Source: SIG452 sp045541975
Lineage (GTDB): Bacteria; Bacillota; Clostridia; UMGS1840
Assembly (NCBI GenBank): GCA_045541975.1
Contig: JAZQKB010000036.1
Location: 1-64,000 of the forward strand
Reading direction: 5' to 3'
Length of the DNA: 64,000 nt
The translations under genes and the position numbers were made by a program. Of this stretch, positions 35,614 through 43,045 are shown one piece after another. Under the pieces are notes generated by a model. That model searched no databases. It was not told the DNA's origin and worked only from the letters and a program-made list of their open reading frames with translations. Every line of letters starts with the position of its first letter. Position 1 is the first letter of the stretch.

Positions 35614-35645
35614 AAAAAAAGTGATGTGTCCATGACACACCACTT
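35614..35645 (-). terminator. Intrinsic terminator before potA, probable attenuator
   Basis: Minus-strand hairpin AAGTGGTGTGTC-ATG-GACACATCACTT, 12 pairs with one G-U, then seven T. Its 3' arm ACACATCACTT is nearly repeated upstream in the same RNA as ACACATCGACTT (plus coordinates 35744-35756). The upstream copy could take over the 5' arm with a single bulge and prevent termination. Confidence 0.85.
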
Positions 35646-35974
35646 GCAAAAAATCCGTCTTTTTAGGGACAAAATACCCCTTTTTTGGATAGTTTGAGAT
35701 AGGTTTCAGAGCTTGATACGCGTACTCTTATTGACCGTTTCACAAGTCGATGTGTGCATAGCACATGGTTGTAAAGGAACCAACTTATAAAATTTGAGCT
35801 TCTAACTCAATCAATAAGGCAGGTGTTCCCTGCCAACCGAATCTCTGTAAAAAGATCCGGCGTTTCGGCGTTCGACCCGGCTGTCCGTCTGGCCTTAGGT
35901 TGCAAGGGGTTTCACCTCTTGCAAGCGGTCGTATTTCTCACCCTCCGGAACCTATGTTCCAAATTCTGATGATA
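35614..35974 (-). ncRNA. Long structured RNA / leader upstream of potABCD, family not recognised
   Basis: An RNA of about 360 nt is predicted from a consensus promoter to the intrinsic terminator. Its ends are joined by ATAGGTTCCGGAG (35943-35955) and CTCTGAAACCTAT (35699-35711): 11 Watson-Crick pairs, one G-U, one mismatch. Inside are hairpins at 35900-35924 (TTGCAAGAGG/CCCCTTGCAA), 35818-35834 (GGCAGG/CCTGCC), 35794-35810 (TTGAG/CTCAA) and a GC-rich one around 35856-35882. There is no open reading frame of note. It lacks the hallmarks I know of tmRNA, RNase P, SRP RNA, T-box, cobalamin and lysine riboswitches. A cis-acting polyamine-responsive leader or an independent structured RNA are both possible. 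Confidence 0.75.
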
Positions 35975-35979
35975 CGCTC

Positions 35980-36008
35980 AGTATAGCACAGTTTTTTTCC
36001 AATGTCAA
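35980..36008 (-). promoter_or_regulatory. Promoter of the potABCD leader RNA
   Basis: Minus strand: TTGACA (36003-36008), a 17-nt spacer and TATACT (35980-35985). It is the only good promoter found for potABCD. Confidence 0.88.
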
Positions 36009-36068
36009 CAAATTTTTACGGATTTTTCCCCATATTTCACAGGTTTTTGCTGATTTTTACCCAATTTC

Positions 36069-36956
36069 CTACTGTAAAAACTCCGAAAGGATCAGTTCTC
36101 TGGTTTTTGGCACATCGCAAATCACATAGGAAATGCCGTTCACCGTCTCCTGGGATAAGGGCATCTGATGCGTACAAATGTCCACCGTGGGAAAGCTCCC
36201 CAAAAGCTTGGCAAACAGAGGCAAATCCGACACGGTCAGATTGGTATCCACATGTGTGCAAAGTTCTCCGAAAATTTCGGCGGTTTTCCCTAAATACTGG
36301 GGCTTTGCCTTTTGCCGGATCAGTTCTTTTAAAAAGGTTTGCTGGGCATTGATACGGCCCAAATCCGCATTGGCATATCCCGCCCGAAAACGGGTAAACT
36401 GCTCCGCTTTTTTGCCGTCTAATAATTGGTAACCGGGAGATAAGTCAATGGTCAGATTCTGCTCCGGGTCCCGATAGTACATCCGCTGAGGCACATCAAT
36501 CCACACACCGCCCAAAATGTCCACAATATTTCGTACGCCCTGCGGTTTCACCACCGCGTAGTAATGGATGGGAAGTCCGGTCAGCTCCTTCACATAGCGA
36601 ATTGGCTCTTCGTGACGTTTTCCCTTCTCCCCCAATGCATACAGCGCATTAAATTTCAAAAAATCCCCGTCACGGCGGATGCGGGTATCACGGGGGATGG
36701 AGAGAATGTTTAAGCGATTTTGGTCAGCATCTATGGAAAGAAGCATCACGGTGTCGGTCAAAAGGCCGCCTTCGTCAGTTGCCAAAAACAAAAGATTCAC
36801 CCGTCCGCCCACGCAAACATCAGTCACCTTGGGACGGATGCGTTCATGGGGAGCAATATAGCGGTAGGAACACCAGGCGCCTGCCACCGCCACTGCCAAC
36901 GCAACCACGATTGCCGCAAAATAGGTAACATAAGAAAAAAACTTATTGCAATTCAT
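36069..36956 (-). CDS. LytR-CpsA-Psr (LCP) family protein
   Basis: A membrane-anchored enzyme that transfers teichoic acid or capsule polymers from their lipid carrier to peptidoglycan, 295 residues. Seen: an N-terminal membrane segment (residues 8-30), then the LCP core with DTVMLLSIDADQNRLNILSIPRDTRI, LPIHYYAVVKPQGVRNIVDILGGVWIDVP and LLDGKKAEQFTRFRAGYANADLGRINAQQTFLKEL, including the conserved Arg and Asp residues of the pyrophosphate site. I chose the ATG at 36956, with AGGAG ten bases upstream. No polymer synthesis genes are adjacent. Confidence 0.93.
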   Translation of the reverse strand: MNCNKFFSYVTYFAAIVVALAVAVAGAWCSYRYIAPHERIRPKVTDVCVGGRVNLLFLATDEGGLLTDTVMLLSIDADQNRLNILSIPRDTRIRRDGDFLKFNALYALGEKGKRHEEPIRYVKELTGLPIHYYAVVKPQGVRNIVDILGGVWIDVPQRMYYRDPEQNLTIDLSPGYQLLDGKKAEQFTRFRAGYANADLGRINAQQTFLKELIRQKAKPQYLGKTAEIFGELCTHVDTNLTVSDLPLFAKLLGSFPTVDICTHQMPLSQETVNGISYVICDVPKTRELILSEFLQ

Positions 36957-37070
36957 TTGAAAGACACTCCTTTTTTCGTGCTTTCTTATAGTCTGCACGA
37001 AAAAAAAGACTTCTAATCCACTGATTCTTCGGACAATTTACAACCCCATGAAAAAAAATAAAAAAAATGC

Positions 37071-37099
37071 TTGACAAACCAACCTTCATATGTTATAAT
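37071..37099 (+). promoter_or_regulatory. Promoter of the tRNA-Thr/tRNA-Tyr unit
   Basis: A perfect consensus: TTGACA (37071-37076), a 17-nt spacer and TATAAT (37094-37099). Confidence 0.92.
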
Positions 37100-37141
37100 C
37101 GTTAAGGTGAAATTGATGATTGAACTTTTTCCCAAGCCTGT

Positions 37142-37217
37142 GCTGGTGTAGCTCAATTGGCAGAGCAGCTGATTTGTAATCAGCAGGTTGCGGGTTCGAG
37201 TCCCATCACCAGCTCCA
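37142..37217 (+). tRNA. tRNA-Thr (TGT)
   Basis: 76 nt with an encoded CCA. The acceptor GCTGGTG pairs with CACCAGC. The anticodon arm is GCTGA-TTTGTAA-TCAGC with anticodon TGT, and the T arm is GCGGGTTCGAGTCCCAT (slightly imperfect). Confidence 0.96.
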
Positions 37218-37232
37218 CTTTCAACTGAATAT

Positions 37233-37317
37233 GGAGGGGTTCCCGAGTGGCCAAAGGGGGCAGACTGTAAATCTGTTGCATCTTGCTTCGATGGTTCGAA
37301 TCCATCTCCCTCCACCA
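37233..37317 (+). tRNA. tRNA-Tyr (GTA)
   Basis: 85 nt with a long variable arm and encoded CCA. The acceptor GGAGGGG pairs with TCCCTCC (one G-U) and the anticodon arm is CAGA-CTGTAAA-TCTG with anticodon GTA. It lies 15 bases after tRNA-Thr, in the same transcript. Confidence 0.96.
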
Positions 37318-37349
37318 AAAAAAGACTATTCTTCGGAATAGTCTTTTTT
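37318..37349 (+). terminator. Terminator of the tRNA unit
   Basis: AAAGACTATTC-TTCG-GAATAGTCTTT followed by T residues; strong stem with a UUCG tetraloop. Confidence 0.92.
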
Positions 37350-37350
37350 A

Positions 37351-37505
37351 TCGATATAAATCTCTTACGAGATTTTCGATATACCCTTTGGTACGATATA
37401 TTACTGCGTAATACGATATGTTGCCTTACGGCAACGAGATTTATATGATATCGAGTTTTTCCGTAAAACGAAAAATATATTGCACGAGTGTAAGCAAGTA
37501 TATCG
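37351..37505 (+). repeat. Mini-hairpin array with ACGATAT spacers
   Basis: Consecutive small hairpins, TCTC-TTAC-GAGA (37361-37372), TACC-CTTT-GGTA (37382-37393), ATTAC-TGC-GTAAT (37400-37412) and GTTGCC-TTAC-GGCAAC (37420-37435), are separated by CGATAT or ACGATAT. The stems differ in sequence but each is perfectly paired. An outer pair ATATAAATCTC (37354-37364) and GAGATTTATAT (37436-37446) encloses the array. Two more hairpin-like units follow to 37505. It has no coding content, no CRISPR-type constant repeat and no adjacent cas gene. Confidence 0.8.
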
Positions 37506-37511
37506 CTAAAA

Positions 37512-37538
37512 TAAAAGGCATCCATTAGGATGTCTTTT
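37512..37538 (+). terminator. Terminator-like hairpin after the mini-hairpin array
   Basis: AGGCATCC-ATTA-GGATGTCT with six T, eight pairs. It closes the array on the plus strand, which hints that the array may be transcribed. Confidence 0.7.
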
Positions 37539-37571
37539 TTGATGTTATTAAAAGATGACCAAGAACCAAAC

Positions 37572-37612
37572 AAAAAAGCAGACTGATATCCAAAACAATC
37601 AGTCTGCTTTTC
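37572..37612 (-). terminator. Terminator of the CBM9-like gene
   Basis: AAAGCAGACTGAT and ATCAGTCTGCTTT with a nine-base loop; symmetric A and T runs. Confidence 0.88.
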
Positions 37613-37616
37613 TTTT

Positions 37617-38231
37617 TTACCGTTCTAATTCAATTTTTCCAAAAAATTCGGGACGGTGGAAGTCCGGCTTTTGGGTACCGATGATATTCCAACATCCCCA
37701 ATGGGGTGTCTCACACAGTTCGCAAAGCTTTTGGAAGTTGCCTGTCCAGGAGGTGGAAATTTCGGGATAATAATTTTTCAGCAAGCTATTCGGGATATAG
37801 AATTTTGCTTCCCAGCCGCCGTTATGTAAAACCCGGGTATCAATGTGCAGTTGGTCAAAGTCAATGTACTGCAGTTCCCGGTCAAAACGGTCAGAGCCGA
37901 TGCCAAAGAGCATAAAGCCCGTCACACTTAACTCAAAATTTAAGTATTTGTTGGTGGTTTCGGGAGAAGCATTCAAGAAGATTTCCACACAGCTGTCTAA
38001 ATACACTTCCGTATTCATCCCGTTGGACTTCCCGATGGGATTTTTTTCGTCGCTATGAAACTTCATTCCGATGCCGTTTTCGTCTTGCAACATATAAAAG
38101 TTGGTTTTAACGGTGTCTTCCGGCTTGTTCCAGGGATAATTGGCTATATTGCCTTCGTTTGCTTCCTGCCAGATCGGACTGTCAATGGGAATGTCCGCTT
38201 TGGCAACTTTTTTCACGGTATAAGTATTCAT
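37617..38231 (-). CDS. Carbohydrate-binding family 9-like protein
   Basis: A 204-residue soluble protein without a signal peptide. Its pattern matches the CBM9-like family: an N-terminal IPIDSPIWQEAN, the central NTEVYLDSCVEIFLNAS, then YLNFELSVTGFMLFGIG and a C-terminal HRPEFFGKIEL. As a stand-alone cytoplasmic domain its ligand is unknown. The start follows AAGGAG. It lies 27 bp after the pseudogene remnant upstream and may have shared a transcript with it. Confidence 0.8.
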   Translation of the reverse strand: MNTYTVKKVAKADIPIDSPIWQEANEGNIANYPWNKPEDTVKTNFYMLQDENGIGMKFHSDEKNPIGKSNGMNTEVYLDSCVEIFLNASPETTNKYLNFELSVTGFMLFGIGSDRFDRELQYIDFDQLHIDTRVLHNGGWEAKFYIPNSLLKNYYPEISTSWTGNFQKLCELCETPHWGCWNIIGTQKPDFHRPEFFGKIELER

Positions 38232-38258
38232 AAAGGGACTCCTTATTTCTAAAAAACC

Positions 38259-39090
38259 TTACAGATTTTCCGCTAAGTAGGCATCAATCATGCCCATAAA
38301 GCTGTTAATCATTTCATCGGTGGACTGGTAACGTGACAGAATAAATGCGTGGTCACGGCCATCTAATTCCAGATAGGTGGCAGAAGTGCCAAGTGCACTC
38401 ATATCGTCACAGAAGGTTTTGGAGATTTCGTGGTCGACCACAGCGTCTTTATTGCCGTGCATTACCAAAAATTTGGTGTCAGTTTTCTTGGTGTTATAAG
38501 AGGGAGACGCTTTTTTAAGGTCTTCGTCGGTGTCTGTCACATAGCCCCAGCCGGGTTTGGTTACATCCAGTACCGGATTTGCTGCAACGATGATGTCGGC
38601 ACCCACTTCGTCATCCAAACCAAGCTCCACAGCCAGATGTCCGCCGGAGGAATCGCCTATAATCACCAGCTTCCGCCGTGGATAGCAAGCACTGCAATTT
38701 TTTTGTTTTCGCCTTCTTCGGGGATATACAGTTTGATGGGTAATCTGACACCGTTTTCAGTGGTTTTGTAAGCACCGTCAAAAGTGGGTTCGATGGCTCT
38801 GATTCTGTCTGTTTCTGCCACTACCGCCAAATGCTCGGGAGTGTTGACGGTTACTTCATAGGTTTCGCCGTTCCAATCCACGGTGCAACCTAAACTTTCG
38901 GACACTACCCGCAAGGGTACTAAGGTTCTGTCATTTTCAATGATGGGTTTTTGGTCTGCAATTTCCAGTAACACACCGTCAATTTTCACGGTGACTTCTT
39001 TTAGTTCAACAATTTCGGTTGCTTCTTCCGCAAATACCGCGGGTGTCAGTAGCATCAGCATTGCTAAGAGTAAGCTTACTATTTTTTCAT
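38259..39090 (-). pseudogene. Broken alpha/beta-hydrolase (esterase) gene with stalk domain
   Basis: Two lesions are visible. At the start, ATG with AGGAG upstream is followed by a six-A run and an in-frame stop; one extra A would give a proper signal peptide (MKKIVSLLLAMLMLL, cleaved after AVFA). After a copper-amine-oxidase-N-like stalk domain (LVPLRVVSESLGCTVDW) the hydrolase begins with LAIHGGSW, then the frame shifts and resumes directly at VIIGDSSGG. The 60-80 residues normally between the oxyanion motif and the nucleophile are missing. The rest, with FLVMHGNKD and the His in GRDHAF, is intact. Probably non-functional. Confidence 0.85.
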
Positions 39091-39140
39091 GGTTGTCTCT
39101 CCTTTTGGATGTATGTTATAAAAATTTAGTTTTGATTCCA

Positions 39141-39168
39141 AAAAAGCCCTGAGAACCAGGGCTTTTTG
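39141..39168 (-). terminator. Terminator of the GMP synthase gene
   Basis: AAAAAGCCCTG-AGAAC-CAGGGCTTTTT directly after the stop codon; also symmetric. Confidence 0.9.
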
Positions 39169-39177
39169 AACACGGTA

Positions 39178-40179
39178 TTATTCCCACTCGATGGTGCCAA
39201 CCGGCTTCGGAGTTAAGTCTAAGAGCACACGGTTGATACCTTCCACTTCGGTGGTGATGCGGTTGGTGATTTTATGGAGAATTTCGTAGGGGATTTCTTC
39301 GATGGTGGCGGTCATGGCGTCGGTAGTATTTACCGCACGGATGATTGCCGGCCAGCCTTCGTAACGCTGTTCATTCCGAACGCCAACGCTTTTTAAATCG
39401 GGAACGGCGATAAAATACTGCCAAACGGTTTCGGCAAGACCGCACTTGTCAAATTCTTCCCGCAGGATTGCGTCTGCTTCACGGAGGGCGTGAAGTCTGT
39501 CACGAGTGATTGCGCCTAAGCAACGCACACCAAGTCCGGGACCCGGGAAGGGCTGACGATATACCATTTCGTGGGGCAGACCCAATGCTTCCCCAACCAC
39601 GCGGACTTCGTCTTTAAAGAGCAGTTTCACGGGTTCTACCAGTTCCATTTTCATATCTTCCGGCAGACCGCCCACATTGTGATGGCTTTTTACGGGTTTT
39701 CCGCTTTCTGCGGCTTTGATGCTTTCTAAAATATCGGGATAAATAGTCCCTTGTGCCAAAAATTCGATGCCGTCCAGCTTTGCAGCTTCTTCATCAAACA
39801 CATTGATAAACTCTGCACCGATGATTTTTCGTTTTTTCTCAGGGTCAGAAACTCCTGCCAGTAAATCTAAGAAACGGTCGGTAGCATCCACATAGACTAA
39901 GTTGGCATCCAACTGATTGCGGAACACTTCCACAACCCCCTCGGATTCGCCTTTTCTCATTAAACCGTGGTTTACATGCACACAAACCAACTGTTTGCCG
40001 ATAGCTTTAATTAAAAGTGCTGCAACCACAGAGCTGTCCACACCGCCGGAGAGTGCCAAAAGCACTTTTTTATCGCCTACCTGCTGTCTCACTTGGGCAA
40101 CTTGTTCGGCAATAAATTTATCTGCCATTTCTTTTGTGGTGATACGTTCCATGGTATCCGGTCTTTTGTTGGTATCCAT
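39178..40179 (-). CDS. guaA: GMP synthase, ATP-pyrophosphatase subunit without glutaminase domain
   Basis: It converts XMP to GMP. The 333 residues contain only the synthetase half: the PP-loop SGGVDSS (residues 44-50), HVNHGLMRKGE, QGTIYPD and the C-terminal dimerisation domain ending DLTPKPVGTIEWE. The N-terminal class I glutamine amidotransferase domain of typical bacterial GuaA is absent. This is not a truncation, as the ATG has a strong AGGAGG and a promoter of its own. Archaea use such a split enzyme with a separate glutaminase; here the partner must be elsewhere in the genome, or the enzyme uses ammonia. Confidence 0.93.
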   Translation of the reverse strand: MDTNKRPDTMERITTKEMADKFIAEQVAQVRQQVGDKKVLLALSGGVDSSVVAALLIKAIGKQLVCVHVNHGLMRKGESEGVVEVFRNQLDANLVYVDATDRFLDLLAGVSDPEKKRKIIGAEFINVFDEEAAKLDGIEFLAQGTIYPDILESIKAAESGKPVKSHHNVGGLPEDMKMELVEPVKLLFKDEVRVVGEALGLPHEMVYRQPFPGPGLGVRCLGAITRDRLHALREADAILREEFDKCGLAETVWQYFIAVPDLKSVGVRNEQRYEGWPAIIRAVNTTDAMTATIEEIPYEILHKITNRITTEVEGINRVLLDLTPKPVGTIEWE

Positions 40180-40211
40180 ATTATCCCTCCTAAATGCTGA
40201 TTATTTTACTA

Positions 40212-40240
40212 TTTTAGCACAGTTTTTTTCGATTTTCAAG
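40212..40240 (-). promoter_or_regulatory. Promoter of the GMP synthase gene
   Basis: Minus strand: TTGAAA (40235-40240), a 17-nt spacer and TAAAAT (40212-40217). Confidence 0.75.
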
Positions 40241-40291
40241 TATTTATCAATAACATTCCCCAATTTTTTTTGAAATTTTAAATCCAAAACT

Positions 40292-40325
40292 AAAAAAGAC
40301 GAAATTTTTGAAAATTTCGTCTTTT
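40292..40325 (-). terminator. Terminator of the trkA-trkH-rodA operon
   Basis: AAAAGACGAAATTTT-TG-AAAATTTCGTCTTTT. The palindromic element 40352-40460 lies between rodA and this terminator, inside the transcript. Confidence 0.85.
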
Positions 40326-40351
40326 CAATCATCCAAAAATCAAGGTGCAGA

Positions 40352-40460
40352 AAAATCGGCGAGAATGAATCAACTGAGCCCGCAGGGGTTATCCGAAGGC
40401 GTACACAGGTACGCCGAGTGACGAAGTTGGTTCATATTAACAGCGGTCTCGATGATTTTT
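40352..40460 (+). repeat. GGCGTAC palindromic element
   Basis: The hairpin GGCGTAC-ACAG-GTACGCC is at 40398-40415, preceded by CCCGCAGGGG. The outer arms TGAATCAACT and AGTTGGTTCA pair. It is closest to the 27581 and 52004 copies. Confidence 0.8.
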
Positions 40461-40468
40461 CAAGCTGT

Positions 40469-41578
40469 TTATATAAAACTCAAATTTTTGTTCTTCATTT
40501 TCACATTCAGTACCAGTCCGATTGCTATCAGATTAGTCACCATAGAAGAACCGCCATAGCTTAGAAACGGCAAAGTGATGCCGGTGACGGGGGTTAAGCC
40601 GATGGTCATGCCGATATTTTCAAAGGACTGGACCAAAAACATGGTGCCAACGCCAATGGCGATGAAGGAGCCTAAATGGTCTTTGGCTTTGGTTGCGATA
40701 TAAAAACAACGGAACACGATAAAACAGATGAGTCCCAAAATGAGTAAGGCACCCAAAAAACCCAATTCTTCGCAGGCAACGGCAAAGATAAAGTCGGTAT
40801 GCTTGGCAGGAAGAAAACTGTTTTGCGTTAAAATACCGTTATAGAGACCCTGTCCGAAGACCTTCCCAGCTCCAACGGCAGTTTTGGACTGCATCACCTG
40901 ATAGCCGGAAAACTGGGCATCCAGCTCCGGATTTAAGAAGGTTAAAATTCGGTTTTTCTGATATTCTTTAAACACAAAGAACCACAAAACGGGAACGGTA
41001 ACAGCCACCGCCGCAAAAGCGGTGACAATATACTTCCAGCTGATTTTTGCCACGAAAATCATCGCCAAGAAAATGAAGACAAAAACCATAGTGGTTCCAA
41101 AGTCAGGCTGGAGCATAATGAGGGTGACCAGTACGGCAATGTGCGCCAAGGCACAAAGCACCACGGGAAGCTCGTTGATGCGGTCTTTGAATTTGTCCAG
41201 CTGATAGCCAAAGGACAAAATGAAGCCGATTTTCACAATTTCTGCCGGCTGAATGCCGATGGGACCAAACCGAATCCAGCTATTGCCTCCAACTTCTTCC
41301 GCACCGGTACCGACTAACAGCACCAGCACCAGTAAAAATACGTCAACCCCAATGATATAAAGGTATTTGGAGGCTAAAAATTCGTAATCCAAAAAGGCTA
41401 AAAACAAACAGCAGACAAGTCCTAACAAAAATGCGCCCGTCTGGATAATGACCTGGCTTTTGCTCCCGAAGGAAGCGGTTGCTGAGGACACCAAAAAGAT
41501 CCCGATGACACACAAGATGCAAACGGCACTAATGAGTGGAATATCCAGATTTCTAAGCATTTGTTTTAACTTTTGCAT
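40469..41578 (-). CDS. rodA: RodA/FtsW/SpoVE-family peptidoglycan polymerase
   Basis: A SEDS-family membrane glycosyltransferase that polymerises lipid II with a partner class B PBP, 369 residues with about ten membrane segments. Seen: the IQPAEIVKIGFIL segment and the C-terminal LPFLSYGGSSMVTNLIAIGLVLNV that mark the family. The sequence fits RodA better than FtsW because QPDFGTTMVF and HTDFIFAVACEELGFLG lie in an elongation-type context, but this is a judgement. No PBP2 gene is adjacent; instead it ends a trkA-trkH operon, 17 bp after trkH. Confidence 0.9.
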   Translation of the reverse strand: MQKLKQMLRNLDIPLISAVCILCVIGIFLVSSATASFGSKSQVIIQTGAFLLGLVCCLFLAFLDYEFLASKYLYIIGVDVFLLVLVLLVGTGAEEVGGNSWIRFGPIGIQPAEIVKIGFILSFGYQLDKFKDRINELPVVLCALAHIAVLVTLIMLQPDFGTTMVFVFIFLAMIFVAKISWKYIVTAFAAVAVTVPVLWFFVFKEYQKNRILTFLNPELDAQFSGYQVMQSKTAVGAGKVFGQGLYNGILTQNSFLPAKHTDFIFAVACEELGFLGALLILGLICFIVFRCFYIATKAKDHLGSFIAIGVGTMFLVQSFENIGMTIGLTPVTGITLPFLSYGGSSMVTNLIAIGLVLNVKMKNKNLSFI

Positions 41579-41595
41579 AAAAATTCCTCAATTTC

Positions 41596-43035
41596 TTAAC
41601 GTTTCCAGGTTTTGCGGGCAAATAACACCAGCATGGGGAAAATCTCCAGTCTGCCGGTAATCATGACCAAGGTCAGCACCACGGTGGATAAGGGCGAATA
41701 GCCGGAAAAATTCGCAGTGGGGCCAACGCCCGAAAGTCCTGGTCCAACATTACTGAAGGTTGCCGCCACAGCGGTAAAGTTGGTAGTGAAATCAAAGTTA
41801 TCAAAGCTGATGACCAAAAGGGCAAAAGCAAAAATGAACATGTAGGCAATAAAGAACACGGTGATACCGCGAAGAGTTTCATGCTCCAAGGGGCGACCGT
41901 TTAATTTGACTCTGGTGGTGCATTTGGGATGTACCAGCACACGGATTTCCTTTAACACACTTTTAAAGAGCACTAGGATACGGGACACTTTCATCCCACC
42001 GCCGGTGCTTCCTGCACAGGCACCCATAAACATCAAGGCAACCAAAATCAACTGAGCAAACTGGGGCCAAAGGTTAAAGTCCACGGTAACATAACCTGTG
42101 GTGGTGATAATGGACGAAACCTGGAAGGCACTGTGACGCAGAGATTCTTCGGTGATGCCCACAGAGGAAAAAGCGTTTAAGCATACAAGCAACATGGCCG
42201 CCAACACAATCAACAGGTACGCACGAACCTCTTCCATGGAGAAAGCGGTTTTGTAGCGACGCATCAGGATGCAATAGTAGAAGGTGAAATCTACCCCGAA
42301 AATGAACATAAACACGGTCAGCACCCACTGAATATAGGGCGAGTAACTGGCACAACCGGAATTTAAGACGCCAAACCCGCCGGTCCCTGCAGTACCAAAG
42401 GTTAAAGTGAGAGCGGAAAACCAGTCCATTCCCGGGTCTGCAATCATAAAGCAGAACTGCAAAACGGTAAGACCGATATAAATAGTGTATAAAATTTTAG
42501 CGGTGGTTTTCACATGAGGCACTAATTTTCCCACCGAATGACCCGGGCTTTCTGCACGAAGCAGATGCATATTGTCGCCACCTGAGAGCGGCAACAGTGC
42601 CACCAAAAACACGATAACTCCCATCCCGCCAATCCAATGGGTAAAGCTACGCCAAAACAGCATGGATTTTGACATCGCTTCCACATCGGACAGGATGGAT
42701 GCACCTGTGGTAGTAAAGCCGGAGGCAGTTTCAAACAGGGCATCGGTAAATAAGGGAATCTGACGGGACAAAAAGAAGGGTAATGCCCCGAAAATACTTA
42801 ATAAAATCCAGGAAAGTGCCACAATGACAAAGCCTTCTTTGGCAAACATGGTCTTTTCTTTGGGGCGGACTAAGGTTAAGGGAATGCCAACCAGCAAACA
42901 GATACCCATACAAATCAAGAAAATGAAAGGATTCTGCTCTGAAAAGCCCAACGCACAAAGGAAGGGCAAAAGCATACAAACACCTTCAAAGTTGACCACC
43001 CAACCCAGGGTGTGAAGAATCATTCTGTAGTTCAT
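41596..43035 (-). CDS. trkH: Trk potassium uptake protein TrkH
   Basis: The potassium-translocating membrane subunit of a Trk/Ktr-type system, 479 residues with four M1-P-M2-like repeats. Seen: selectivity loops such as TASGFTTTGAS, GTAGTGGFGV, SIITTTGYVTVD and SNVGPGLSGVGP, and the ACAGSTGGGMKVSR gating segment. It follows trkA by ten bases, so the pair is co-expressed and forms one complex. Confidence 0.96.
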   Translation of the reverse strand: MNYRMILHTLGWVVNFEGVCMLLPFLCALGFSEQNPFIFLICMGICLLVGIPLTLVRPKEKTMFAKEGFVIVALSWILLSIFGALPFFLSRQIPLFTDALFETASGFTTTGASILSDVEAMSKSMLFWRSFTHWIGGMGVIVFLVALLPLSGGDNMHLLRAESPGHSVGKLVPHVKTTAKILYTIYIGLTVLQFCFMIADPGMDWFSALTLTFGTAGTGGFGVLNSGCASYSPYIQWVLTVFMFIFGVDFTFYYCILMRRYKTAFSMEEVRAYLLIVLAAMLLVCLNAFSSVGITEESLRHSAFQVSSIITTTGYVTVDFNLWPQFAQLILVALMFMGACAGSTGGGMKVSRILVLFKSVLKEIRVLVHPKCTTRVKLNGRPLEHETLRGITVFFIAYMFIFAFALLVISFDNFDFTTNFTAVAATFSNVGPGLSGVGPTANFSGYSPLSTVVLTLVMITGRLEIFPMLVLFARKTWKR

Positions 43036-43045
43036 AAAAATTCCT

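Noticed and set aside
35614..35974. tmRNA, RNase P RNA, SRP RNA or cobalamin riboswitch
   Set aside because: No tRNA-like TTCGA/CCA end, no GAGGAAAGTCC core, no GGAAGGAAGCAGC-type SRP core and no B12-box could be found on either strand.
37351..37505. CRISPR-like array
   Set aside because: The constant part is only about 7 bp and the variable parts are palindromes, not spacers of constant length; there are no cas genes.
37013..37573. 186-codon minus-strand frame over the tRNA-Thr/tRNA-Tyr region
   Set aside because: It is antisense to two tRNA genes and the mini-hairpin array; a typical spurious product of tRNA loci.
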